NCBI GenBank assembly: GCA_016720805.1
Contig: JADKJZ010000014.1
Span: forward strand, 1 to 64,000
Direction: 5' to 3'
Source: Gemmatimonadota bacterium
GTDB taxonomy: Bacteria; Gemmatimonadota; Gemmatimonadetes; Gemmatimonadales; GWC2-71-9
DNA: 64,000 nt
Part shown: in pieces, positions 54,988 to 63,117 of the stretch
How positions within the stretch are numbered: position 1 is the stretch's first letter
Layout of the letters: every line of letters starts with the position of its first letter
Notes under the pieces: model-generated
Databases searched by the model: none
What the model was told of the DNA's origin: nothing
Seen by the model: only the letters and a program-made list of their open reading frames with translations
Translations under genes and position numbers: made by a program

Positions 54988-56604
54988 CTAGAACAGCCCG
55001 AACACGCCGTTCGGGGTGATCCCCAGCAGGCGGAACCAGCTTTCCCCGGCCAGAATGATGACCAGCCACGAGATCACCATCATGGTGAAGCCGAAGCGGA
55101 AGGTGTCGGACAGGGAGTAGCGATCGGTCTCGTACAGCAGGGCGGCCGGCTTGCTGTTGAACGGCAGGACGTAGACATGCTCGATCAGGAAGGCGACCGG
55201 GAGCGCCAGCGAGACGATCGAGTAGCTGAATCGGCCGGCCACGCCAATGGCGATGGGAACGAAGATCATCGCCCGCATCGTCTTCGACTCGAAGACCAGC
55301 GCGCTGAAGAGCATCACGGCGGTCAGCAGCAGGTAGAGCACCCAGAACGGCGTGTGGTTGCCGATGCCGAGGTGATCGAAGCCGGCGTTGACCGCGATCG
55401 ACGGGAGGTCCGTGGCGTCGAAGCCGGCGCCAAGGGCATAGGCCCCGGCCGAGAAGAGCATCAGGTGCCAGGGGATGTCGACCTCGTTCCACTGCACGAT
55501 GCCCCAGCGCGGCAGCAGCGCGACGATCGCGCCGACGAACGCCACCGCGGTCGGGCTCACGCCATGCACGCGGTCGGTGGCCCAGAGGGCCAGGATCACC
55601 ACGAAGATCAGGGCGGCGCGAATCTCCTTCCCTGTCAACCGTCCGAGGGCCGTGTACTCGCTTTGCAGGCGTGCCATCCCACCCGGGATCTGCGGCAGCC
55701 GTTCTTCCGGGGCCAGCGGGAAGAAGACCTTCATCGCCAGGAGGTAGCCCACCAGCATCAGGCCGACCATCACCGGGAACATCGCCATCATCCAGTCGCC
55801 GAAATAGATCGTGCTGCCAAGCGCGCCACCGATGATCGCCGCCGCCAGCAGGTTGGCCCCCGATCCGGTCATGAAGGCGCCGGCGCCGAGGTTGATGCAC
55901 AGGAGGTTCTGCAACACGATGCTGCGGCCGAAGTTCGTCCGCGGCCCGCCGGGGCGCGCACCATAGATCGCCGCGATCACCATGAAGAGCGGCAGCAGGA
56001 TCGCCGCCTTCGCCGTGGTGGCCGAGACGAATGCCGAGAGCAGCAGGTTGAGCACGATGAAGACGCGGAAGACGGAACTCGCGCTATGGCCGAAGCGGAG
56101 GATGAGCCAGAGCGCCATCCGCTTGGCGAGCCCGGTGGCCACCAGCATGCTGGCCAGCACGAACGACATGATGTTGAGCCACATCACCGGGTGGCCGAGC
56201 TGCGCGTACGCCTCCTTCTCCGTGAGCACGCCGGTCAGCACCAGTGCACTGATCAGCATCAGCGACACGAGGTAATTGGGGAGGGCGACCGTCCCCCAGA
56301 GCACCATCGAGGCGAGGAAGATCGCGAAGAGGAGGCCCAGGTTGTGGCTGAACAGGGCGCCGCCGTCGGCGGCGAACTCCTTCCGGGCCAGCTCCGAGGT
56401 GAGCGTGGCGGGGTCGATGTGCTGGAGGAAGGGAAGCTGCACCAGAAAGCCGAAGACGACGAACAGCACCAGGGCGAGCGGGATCCCGAGCTGCGCCATC
56501 CGCCGCTCGACCGGGCCCTTGGCCCGCACCGGCAATGTCTCGATGCGGTACTGCCGCATGTCGAGCGGATCGGCGAGCTCGGGTGCTGCCGCGTCTCCCC
56601 GCAT
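54988..56604 (-). CDS. SLC13/DASS-type anion transporter
   Basis: 538 residues, about twelve helices. Conserved regions include SAFVSATTAKAAILLPL (Ser-x-Thr substrate/Na+ motif), NLLCINLGAGAFMTGSGANLL and the second half HLMLFSAGAYALG. Members carry dicarboxylates, sulfate or phosphate with sodium. The setting favours phosphate or another anion. The ATG 56604 overlaps the CYTH stop (TGATG); GTG 56607 is a possible start one codon earlier. Confidence 0.88.
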   Translation of the reverse strand: MRGDAAAPELADPLDMRQYRIETLPVRAKGPVERRMAQLGIPLALVLFVVFGFLVQLPFLQHIDPATLTSELARKEFAADGGALFSHNLGLLFAIFLASMVLWGTVALPNYLVSLMLISALVLTGVLTEKEAYAQLGHPVMWLNIMSFVLASMLVATGLAKRMALWLILRFGHSASSVFRVFIVLNLLLSAFVSATTAKAAILLPLFMVIAAIYGARPGGPRTNFGRSIVLQNLLCINLGAGAFMTGSGANLLAAAIIGGALGSTIYFGDWMMAMFPVMVGLMLVGYLLAMKVFFPLAPEERLPQIPGGMARLQSEYTALGRLTGKEIRAALIFVVILALWATDRVHGVSPTAVAFVGAIVALLPRWGIVQWNEVDIPWHLMLFSAGAYALGAGFDATDLPSIAVNAGFDHLGIGNHTPFWVLYLLLTAVMLFSALVFESKTMRAMIFVPIAIGVAGRFSYSIVSLALPVAFLIEHVYVLPFNSKPAALLYETDRYSLSDTFRFGFTMMVISWLVIILAGESWFRLLGITPNGVFGLF

Positions 56605-57080
56605 CACGCGCTCGGCCAGTGGCGGTAGGGGTGCTTCATCAATGCCGAGTTGTAGTAGCGCGGATCCCCCGTCACTTCGGCGCCGAGCCAGTCCGGCCGC
56701 TCGAACGGCTCATCCTCGGCCCCGAGTTCGATCTCGGCCACGATCAACCCGTCATTGTCGCCGTGAAAGACGTCCACCTCGTAGGTGTGCTGGCCCGCCG
56801 GCACCAGGTAGCGGATCTTGTCGATCACCCCGGGCTCGCAGAGTGCCAGGAGCTGGTCGGCCTCGACCGTCGGGATCTCGCGTTCCCACTCGAAGCGCGA
56901 GGCCCCGGAGCTGTTGCCGATCCCCTTGATGGTGAGGAAGCCCTGATCTCCCTTGATGCGCACGCGGACGGTCCGCTCCGGCACCGAGGAGAGATAGCCC
57001 TGGACGATCCGGGTGTGTCGCGATGCCTGTCCCTCGAAGCTGCCGCGGACGAGGAACTTCCGTTCGATCTCTTGTGCCAT
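56604..57080 (-). CDS. Stand-alone CYTH-domain triphosphatase
   Basis: 158 residues. EIERK at 4-8 is the ExExK motif. RIVQGYLSS, VRVRIKG, LTIKG, FEWEREIP, IDKIRYLV and IVAEIELG line up along the length with the CYTH half of the fusion at 49.9 kb, clearly a paralogue. Expected to hydrolyse tripolyphosphate or a similar compound with Mg2+. It ends soon after the domain (PYRHWPSA), which shows how far the fusion protein departs. Confidence 0.92.
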   Translation of the reverse strand: MAQEIERKFLVRGSFEGQASRHTRIVQGYLSSVPERTVRVRIKGDQGFLTIKGIGNSSGASRFEWEREIPTVEADQLLALCEPGVIDKIRYLVPAGQHTYEVDVFHGDNDGLIVAEIELGAEDEPFERPDWLGAEVTGDPRYYNSALMKHPYRHWPSA

Positions 57081-57095
57081 GGCGCGGCGCTCCGG

Positions 57096-57740
57096 CTATT
57101 CGTTGGCCAGCGGCATCGGGAGCATCCCGATCACCCGCTTGATGGCCTGGAGGTAGTTGATGTTCTCGAGTCCCGTCATGTGGGTATCGACGATCGTCCG
57201 CTTCAACGCCTCGATGTCGGTGGATTCCGTCGCGACCGAGACGACCCGCGCGCCGTTGATCCAGACCACCGCATACTCGCAAATGGTGTCATGCACCAGG
57301 TAGCCGAAGCGCTGCTTCCGGACGCGCACGGCGGCAAGATCGGGATGAGCCCGCACCAGCGAGAGGAACGTGGCATAGTCGCAGGGACCGTGTGGCAGCG
57401 TCGGCACCGCGACGTGGAAGGCGGGAAACACCTCGGTCCGCAGCACGGCGGCCGGCAGCGGGAATTCTCCCTTCATGAGGGGATTCCACTGCTCCAGGCC
57501 GCCCACCGATTGCACGAACGTCTTGATGTCCATCTTGCCGTCGCGGATCTTCGTGTTGTTGACGTCGTTGCCGCGTGACACGATGTATATCTCGTCGGAG
57601 CGCCGTTCCCAGACCTTCTCCGGCACCGGCACCGAAAGGCGGCCGAGGCGGTGATGGACCAGGTCGAAGTCCTGTCCGAAACTGCGGAACTCGAAGCGCG
57701 GGGCGGAGATCTCCCCGATCTGTGGTGCTTGCCCTGACAT
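57096..57740 (-). CDS. Unknown protein in the phosphate cluster, possibly TTM-like
   Basis: 214 residues. No signal or membrane helix. Stretches such as DEIYIVSRGNDVNNTKIRDGKMDIK, GLEQWNPLMKGEFPLP and VWINGARVVSVATES look like beta strands with basic and acidic residues pointing the same way, somewhat as in triphosphate-tunnel proteins. It lies just ahead of the CYTH gene (15-base gap). A distant TTM/VTC-like fold is only a guess. Confidence 0.6.
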   Translation of the reverse strand: MSGQAPQIGEISAPRFEFRSFGQDFDLVHHRLGRLSVPVPEKVWERRSDEIYIVSRGNDVNNTKIRDGKMDIKTFVQSVGGLEQWNPLMKGEFPLPAAVLRTEVFPAFHVAVPTLPHGPCDYATFLSLVRAHPDLAAVRVRKQRFGYLVHDTICEYAVVWINGARVVSVATESTDIEALKRTIVDTHMTGLENINYLQAIKRVIGMLPMPLANE

Positions 57741-57772
57741 GGTGGCACTCCCGATCGCTGGGGAAGGGCGGT

Positions 57773-57801
57773 GGTTCCCCGCCCGGGTCGGGCGGGGAAC
57801 C
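57773..57801 (-). terminator. Strong hairpin terminator
   Basis: Perfect 12-bp stem GGTTCCCCGCCC/GGGCGGGGAACC with a 5-base loop, 11 bases after the lipoprotein stop. It probably separates the porin-lipoprotein transcript from the transporter operon. There is no T-run, so it may be leaky. Confidence 0.6.
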
Positions 57802-57812
57802 GGGACTGGCCG

Positions 57813-58454
57813 TCAGTTCGGCGGGGTCCCTTCGATCACGAGATTGTCCAGGCGATGATTGCCCGATGCGCCGTCCGCGCCGGTCCCGACAAACTTGATC
57901 CGGAAGCGGAGGTTGGCCTTGTTGTTCACGGCGGTGATCGCCGAGAGGTTGATCGTCTTCACCATCCACTCCTCGGTCACGTCGAACGCTGCGCCGACGA
58001 TGACCCAGGTCGTCCCGCCATCCACCGAGTAGTAGAACTCCTCCTGCGCCGCGCCGGCACTCGATCGTTGCACCGCGTAGCTCACCACCAGCTTCTCGTA
58101 GCCGGTGGATGGGGCCACGATGATCAGCTCGCGCGTGTTGGCCGGATTGCGCGGCCGGAGGCCGAGGCCTGCCGGCTGCGCGAGCTGCGCGTTCAGGTCT
58201 GACCCCGGCGAGACCTGATCCATGTAGCCCGCACCGGTGCCGGGGTAGGAGATGTCGGTGCCGGTCAGCTTGCTCACGTCGGCCGGGATCGGCGCGGTGA
58301 GCGTCCCCGTGGGCAGGGCGTTGAAGTGCCAGTAGTGCACCATCTCCGATGCCTTCGGCGGGAGTGGCGGGAGTGCCAGGTCGTCCAGACAGCCGCTGGT
58401 CCCCAGGCCAAGCAGGGCGACCGTAAGCGTCATCCAAGTCCGTGTCCGTGTCAT
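57813..58454 (-). CDS. Lipoprotein with a beta-sandwich domain
   Basis: 213 residues. ATG 58454 has GAGG six bases upstream. Lipoprotein signal WMTLTVALLGLGTSGC. The body is a jelly-roll-like beta domain (VHYWHFNALPTGTL, YEKLVVSYAVQRSSAGAAQEEFYYSVDGGTTW, HRLDNLVIEG), a form seen in adhesins and carbohydrate-binding modules. It follows the phosphate-porin-like gene and could help it bind substrate at the surface. Function unknown. Confidence 0.72.
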   Translation of the reverse strand: MTRTRTWMTLTVALLGLGTSGCLDDLALPPLPPKASEMVHYWHFNALPTGTLTAPIPADVSKLTGTDISYPGTGAGYMDQVSPGSDLNAQLAQPAGLGLRPRNPANTRELIIVAPSTGYEKLVVSYAVQRSSAGAAQEEFYYSVDGGTTWVIVGAAFDVTEEWMVKTINLSAITAVNNKANLRFRIKFVGTGADGASGNHRLDNLVIEGTPPN

Positions 58455-58489
58455 GACTGCCTCGTGGTTATGCCGCATCCTGGCGGACA

Positions 58490-60103
58490 TCAGAAGGAGA
58501 CCTGCACCCGAAACGCGAGCACCCGATAGTCCTCACCCGCCTTGCCATCCTTCTCGACGATCAACTGCGGATTCGGGGTCTTGGCGCCGGTCGCGGTGGT
58601 GCCGACATTGAGGCGACCACGGCCGTTGGCATACCGGTCGTTGTTCACCAGCGAGTAGTTGACCATGAACTTCACGTTGTTGTTCGGATAGAAGTTCATC
58701 CCCAACGTCCACGCCTCCGACCCGCCGCCCTGCACGAAGGCGCCGAGGTCGGTCAGGTTGATGTACTCGTAGCGTGCCGCCAGTTCGAGGTCGCCCCAGC
58801 CGCGTCCGAGACGGGGCTGCGTGAACTCGCCGTCATTGGCGTTGTACTGGTAGCCTCCGCCGAAGAGCAGGCGACTGGCCGCCACGTAATGCCCCTTCAG
58901 GTCGGCCACCGCGATCGAGTCCACCTTGCTGGTGATCGCGGCCGTGGTGTACTCCCCGGCCACCTTCCACCCCTTGTAGTAACCCGCCGCCTCGAAGTTG
59001 GCATGCACGGCATGGTCCACGTTCTGGATGCGGTCGGTGTCGACGTACTTCCGCCGGTTCACGTTGGCTGGCCCGCGGACGTCGAAGCGCATCGTGCCGA
59101 TGTCATCATCGAGCTTGGCGGTGCGATACGACTGCGCCAGGCCGAAATGCAGCCCCTTCGTGTTGTCGCCAGCGAACGGCATCAGGATGATCTTGCCAGT
59201 CAGCGAGTAGCCCTCATCGGCGCCGAAGTCGGCGTTGTTGTCCTTCCGATTCTGGACTTCTTCCCACCCGCCGACATCCTGGAAGTGCACGCCACCCGCG
59301 GCGAGCAGCCAGCCGCGACTGTAGACCACGTGGGTGCCGAGCGTCCGGGCCGGGGTCAGGGCGCGGGTCACCATCGGCCGCTCCATGAACGTCAGGTAGC
59401 GACTGCTGGTGTTCTGCTCCATCGAGAAGACTTCCTTGAAGTTGCCCCACTTCACGTTGAAGTTCCGATTCGGCATGTACATCAGGTAGGCGTCCTTCAG
59501 ATCGGCGCGCGAGTCGGCAAAGTCCATGTCGAGCTCGCCGTACCAGTTCTCGCGGAACTGACCCTTCATCGCCATCCGGGCGCGCCGCACCTCGGCGCCG
59601 CTGCCGTTCTCGTTGAGCTTGTCGCCGGTGATCAGCGCCCCGTCGATGTTGAGTCGGACGTCGAACCAGAAGCGGTAGACGCCGTCCTTGCTCTCGAAGA
59701 CCATCAAGCCGTCACGGGTCTCCGGGACCACCGGCTTCCGGTCCACGACGACACCATACTGGTTGTAGCGGATGGAGGAGAGCAGCAGGACGTCGATCGT
59801 GGTCTGCCCGGCGACGGTGACCTCCGCCGCGTCGTAGTCCGGGTGGGACACCACCAGAATCTCCGACGAGAGGGCGGGCATCTCGATCCGGAAGGCGCCG
59901 TTGGCGTCGGTCCGGACGGAGATGGTCTCGTCCTTGAGGTGGACCACCGCGCCCGCAATGGGAGCCGACACCTGAACCGGGGCCCCGACCATCACGACCG
60001 GGCGGGAGCGCACCGTACCGGCGACGGTTCGGCTCTGCGCTGCGAGGGATGTCGCACTCACCAGCATCAGCGCTGCCGTGAGAAGTTTCTGCACTGTACG
60101 CAT
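58490..60103 (-). CDS. Phosphate-selective porin O/P-like outer-membrane barrel with carboxypeptidase-regulatory-like domain
   Basis: 537 residues; ATG 60103 follows AGGAAGGG. Signal peptide LLTAALMLVSATSLAA before Gln. Residues about 25-115 form a carboxypeptidase-regulatory-like beta domain (GAVVHLKDETISVRTDANGAFRIEMP). From 140 on is an OprO/OprP-type barrel (RFWFDVRLNIDGALI, RRARMAMKGQFRENWYGELDMDFA, LKDAYLMYM), ending RVLAFRVQVSF with C-terminal Phe. Such porins admit phosphate or polyphosphate. It heads the gene block that includes PiT, DUF47 and SLC13. Confidence 0.85.
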   Translation of the reverse strand: MRTVQKLLTAALMLVSATSLAAQSRTVAGTVRSRPVVMVGAPVQVSAPIAGAVVHLKDETISVRTDANGAFRIEMPALSSEILVVSHPDYDAAEVTVAGQTTIDVLLLSSIRYNQYGVVVDRKPVVPETRDGLMVFESKDGVYRFWFDVRLNIDGALITGDKLNENGSGAEVRRARMAMKGQFRENWYGELDMDFADSRADLKDAYLMYMPNRNFNVKWGNFKEVFSMEQNTSSRYLTFMERPMVTRALTPARTLGTHVVYSRGWLLAAGGVHFQDVGGWEEVQNRKDNNADFGADEGYSLTGKIILMPFAGDNTKGLHFGLAQSYRTAKLDDDIGTMRFDVRGPANVNRRKYVDTDRIQNVDHAVHANFEAAGYYKGWKVAGEYTTAAITSKVDSIAVADLKGHYVAASRLLFGGGYQYNANDGEFTQPRLGRGWGDLELAARYEYINLTDLGAFVQGGGSEAWTLGMNFYPNNNVKFMVNYSLVNNDRYANGRGRLNVGTTATGAKTPNPQLIVEKDGKAGEDYRVLAFRVQVSF

Positions 60104-60132
60104 AGTCACCCTTCCTGTGCTGGAGCGTGAAA

Positions 60133-60163
60133 CAGCCAATCCTCCACGGGGAAGGATTGGCTG
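60133..60163 (-). promoter_or_regulatory. Leader hairpin before the phosphate-porin gene
   Basis: Perfect 11-bp stem CAGCCAATCCT/AGGATTGGCTG, 9-base loop, 30 bases upstream of the start codon, followed on the minus strand by TTTCACG. It may be an attenuator in the 5' leader, a stabilising RNA hairpin, or part of an operator. Confidence 0.5.
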
Positions 60164-60168
60164 GCACA

Positions 60169-60186
60169 GATGAAGGAATGATGAAG
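60169..60186 (-). promoter_or_regulatory. Pho-box-like direct repeat
   Basis: On the minus strand CTTCATC-ATTC-CTTCATC: two identical 7-mers separated by four bases, so 11-bp spacing, the layout of PhoB/PhoP boxes (7-mer direct repeats 11 bp apart). The bases match the E. coli unit only in the TCAT core. It lies 66 bases upstream of the phosphate-porin-like gene. Confidence 0.45.
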
Positions 60187-60308
60187 ATTGCGGGAGGGGA
60201 GCCTCAACTGCGCCCGACGCGGCCTGCGGGGGGCAGCCGCAGCTCCTGATCGCTCCCCCACCCCGCGGCCCTATCAGTAGATTGGGGCATGCCACGCCAG
60301 CCGCCCGC

Positions 60309-61661
60309 ATGACGATCGATGTCGCCACGCTCCAGGCCCGACTGACCGCCTCGCTCCAGGGGGAGCTCGAGGTGCTGGGGGTCCTCGGCATTGGGGGCTT
60401 TGGCGCCGTCTTCCGGGCACACGATCCGGTGCTCGGGCGCGACGTCGCCATCAAGGTGCTCGACCCGGTCGGCGGCCTTTCGACCGAGGCCCGCGATCGC
60501 TTCCTCCAGGAGGCGCGCGTGGTCGCGACCGTCGAACACCCCCACATCGTCCCGCTCTATGCCGCCGAGGTGCGCGACGGCCTGCTTTGCCTGACGATGC
60601 GGATGGTGCCGGGGCGCTCCCTCGCCGATCGCCTGGCCGCTGAACCGCGACTCGAGCCGGGCGAGGCGCTCCGCGTGGCGCACGAGGTTGCCCAAGCGCT
60701 CGCCGCGGCGCACGCACGCGGCGTGGTGCACCGCGACGTCAAGCCGGAGAACATCCTCCTCGACGCCGATGGGCACGCCATCGTGACCGACTTCGGGATC
60801 TCCCTGGTCACCGGCCGGGAGAGCGAGCGCACGCCGGGCATGGCGATTGGCACCCCGCAATACCTCTCGCCGGAGCAGGCGCTCGGTGAGGAGGTCGACG
60901 GTCGCGCCGATGTCTATTCGCTCGGCGTGGCGCTCTACGAGATGTTGGCAGGCCGGCTTCCCTTCACGGCCACCACGACCGCAGGGATCCTGGCCAAGCA
61001 GATCCTCGAGACGCCGCCCGCCCTCGGCACGCTGCGCCCTGAACTGCCGACCGCGCTCGTCGCCGCGGTTGAGCACGCGATGGCCAAGGCGCCGTCCGCA
61101 CGCCCTGACGGGAAGGCGTTTGCCGCGGAGCTCGCCGCGGCGCGGACGCCGGAGGCGCTGCTTGCGCCTGCCGTGGTCAAGCGCAAGCGCCGCTGGCGGC
61201 GGATTCGCCTGATGGCGGTCATCGGTGTCACGGCCGCGATCGCGCTCGGCTTCGGTTTCTGGGTGATCGTCCAGCTCTTTCGCGGCTTCAGCGGCGGTGT
61301 CCTCCCCGACCTGAGCGCGGTCGGTTCGAGCGTGCCGCCGGCACTCCTCGAGGAGGCACGGGCCGACGGCTCGCTGCAGGCCGGCGAGCTGGTGCGCTAC
61401 GCCTTCGTCCCCGGCAACTCCGCGTGGAACGAGGGGCTGCTGCTGACCAAGGACGCGGTGATCCGGCGCACGCCGCAGGGGCCACGCCGGCATCCGCTCG
61501 GGGACTTGAACATCAATCTCTACTTCAACGGCACGACCCGTGGCCTGATCATCATCGACCCGGCCACGGGTGTTCCCGACACGCTCTATCGCTCGCTCTC
61601 CGGCGCCGAGCTCGGCGCACTGACCTCCGCGCTCGCGATCGCCAAGGACTCCCTGAAGTAG
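60309..61661 (+). CDS. Serine/threonine protein kinase, membrane anchored
   Basis: 450 residues. Kinase domain 1-275: Gly-rich GIGGFGAVF at 27-35, Lys49 in AIKV, HRDVKPEN at 141-148 with catalytic Asp143, DFG at 161-163, SPEQ for the APE motif. A basic stretch KRKRRWRRIR precedes one membrane helix at about 300-323 (LMAVIGVTAAIALGFGFWVIVQLF). The C-terminal 120 residues (AFVPGNSAWNEGLLLTKDAVI, TTRGLIIIDPATG) form a small beta domain outside, with a WxEGLLLT motif resembling PH-like or sensor domains. Target unknown. Confidence 0.93.
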   Translation: MTIDVATLQARLTASLQGELEVLGVLGIGGFGAVFRAHDPVLGRDVAIKVLDPVGGLSTEARDRFLQEARVVATVEHPHIVPLYAAEVRDGLLCLTMRMVPGRSLADRLAAEPRLEPGEALRVAHEVAQALAAAHARGVVHRDVKPENILLDADGHAIVTDFGISLVTGRESERTPGMAIGTPQYLSPEQALGEEVDGRADVYSLGVALYEMLAGRLPFTATTTAGILAKQILETPPALGTLRPELPTALVAAVEHAMAKAPSARPDGKAFAAELAAARTPEALLAPAVVKRKRRWRRIRLMAVIGVTAAIALGFGFWVIVQLFRGFSGGVLPDLSAVGSSVPPALLEEARADGSLQAGELVRYAFVPGNSAWNEGLLLTKDAVIRRTPQGPRRHPLGDLNINLYFNGTTRGLIIIDPATGVPDTLYRSLSGAELGALTSALAIAKDSLK

Positions 61662-61664
61662 CGG

Positions 61665-62633
61665 CTACTCCCTCACCCGTCGCCGCAGCGCCGTCAGCGA
61701 ATCAGCCGGAAAGCCCGGCGGCCCGCTGAGCGAGACCCGCACGTCCCCGGCCACGAGCGATTGGACCAACCGCACCTCGGCCTCCCCCAGCCGATAGACC
61801 ACGCGCACCGAGCCGCCGCCCTGCTCAAAGCGCAGCGGCACCAGCCCGTCGATCAGGCGAAGCTTGCCACCCATCGCCTCGCTCGCCGTGGTGAAGGAGA
61901 TCGTGTCCACTCGCGCGATGTCGATCAACTGCTTCGTTGCCACGAGGTCCCGCGCGGCGAGATCGCTCCGATTCCCACGTTCGGGCGCCGCGGCCCGGCG
62001 TGCTTCCGCGGCGCCCAACGCCAGCCCGCCCCCGCTTGCAGCGCGTGGGGCTGTTGCGACGGGTGCAGCGGCCGGCACCGGTGCGGCAGCGCCGACCGCC
62101 ACCTGCTGTTCCGCCGAGGTCGACTTCGCCGCCACGTCGTTCCGACGATCGGCGAGTTCCTGTATTGGTGCCGCCGGCGCTTCCCGCCGGCCACGTACGA
62201 CTGGCACCGGTGCCACGACGCGCTCCGGGGCGGCCGGCGGTGCGGTGATGAGGGTAGGCGGCACCGCGCCGATGGCGTCGGCAATCGGTGAATCGACGCG
62301 TACTGTGGGCAGCACCTGCTGCACATCACCGCGTGCGTACCAGCCGGCGCCGACCGCCACCGCAATCGAGGCCGCCCACGCCAGCTGACGGATCCACGGA
62401 CGCGATGGGGCACGCAGTGGCGTGACGACCTGGGCAACAGGCGCAGCCACCGGTGGATCGTCCAGCAGCTCGACCAGCTGGTCACTGAAGTCCACCATCT
62501 CGCGTGCAGCCGTGAGCCGCGCGCGGCATTCCGCACACGATGCGAGATGCGCTTGCAGCGGTGGCAACTGCGTCGACGGAATCTCACCGTCGAGCAGTTC
62601 GTGGATCGTGCCGTCGTCAAGATGCGATGTCAT
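61665..62633 (-). CDS. Zinc-binding anti-sigma factor
   Basis: 322 residues. The N-terminal ZAS domain has H29 and CAEC (Cys33, Cys36) in the HxxxCxxC arrangement. A membrane helix lies at about 84-103 (LAWAASIAVAVGAGWYA), then a long Ala/Pro-rich periplasmic linker and a C-terminal beta-domain ending VRLVQSLVAGDVRVSLSG. It would hold the co-transcribed ECF sigma factor at the membrane until a signal arrives. Its start overlaps the sigma gene's end by 17 bases. Confidence 0.88.
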   Translation of the reverse strand: MTSHLDDGTIHELLDGEIPSTQLPPLQAHLASCAECRARLTAAREMVDFSDQLVELLDDPPVAAPVAQVVTPLRAPSRPWIRQLAWAASIAVAVGAGWYARGDVQQVLPTVRVDSPIADAIGAVPPTLITAPPAAPERVVAPVPVVRGRREAPAAPIQELADRRNDVAAKSTSAEQQVAVGAAAPVPAAAPVATAPRAASGGGLALGAAEARRAAAPERGNRSDLAARDLVATKQLIDIARVDTISFTTASEAMGGKLRLIDGLVPLRFEQGGGSVRVVYRLGEAEVRLVQSLVAGDVRVSLSGPPGFPADSLTALRRRVRE

Positions 62634-63117
62634 GGCGTCCCTCCCCGGCGCGGTAGGCCTCGACCAGCTTCTGGCGGGCGCGGGAGAGCGTCGTGCCGAC
62701 CGCTCCCCGGGCCAGTCCCAGCGTGGCCGCAATGTCGTCGTAGCTGAATCCTTCGGCCTTGAGCAGCAGCGCGTCGCGGTCCCGCGCCGAGAGCTGGTCG
62801 AGGGCCGCACGCACCAGCGCCTGCCGATCACCGCGCTCCATGGCGTCGTCCGGCGCCTCGAAGGCCGCCGGCTGCTCCGCCTTGTAGAGCACGAGCCGTC
62901 GCTGTTGCCGGACGTCGCGCCGCCCTTCCTCGCGCACCAGGTTGAGTGCCACGGCGAAGAGCCACGGCCGCGGGTTGCGCGGTGGGGCGGCCACCGCGCG
63001 CGCAAAGACCTCCTGCGCGATCTCCTCCGCGCGATCCACGTCGCCCGTGCGCCGCGTGAGCATGCGCACGAGCGAAGCGTGGTATTCGCGGAAGAGCTCT
63101 CCCACCGGTCCGGTCAT
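62617..63117 (-). CDS. ECF-type RNA polymerase sigma factor
   Basis: 166 residues. Region 2: LFREYHASLVRMLTRRTGDVDRAEEIAQEVFARA, with the -10 binding helix NPRPWLFAVALNLVREEGRR. Region 4: LDQLSARDRDALLLKAEGFSYDDIAATLGLARGAVGTTLSRARQKL, a helix-turn-helix for the -35 element. The anti-sigma gene overlaps its end, and the upstream gene's stop overlaps its start (ATGA). Confidence 0.95.
   Translation of the reverse strand: MTGPVGELFREYHASLVRMLTRRTGDVDRAEEIAQEVFARAVAAPPRNPRPWLFAVALNLVREEGRRDVRQQRRLVLYKAEQPAAFEAPDDAMERGDRQALVRAALDQLSARDRDALLLKAEGFSYDDIAATLGLARGAVGTTLSRARQKLVEAYRAGEGRHDIAS

Noticed and set aside
53941..56628. 895-codon open frame antisense to DUF47 and SLC13 genes
   Set aside because: Composition is a low-complexity mix of Arg, His, Glu and Gln, and the opposite strand encodes clear families over the same bases.
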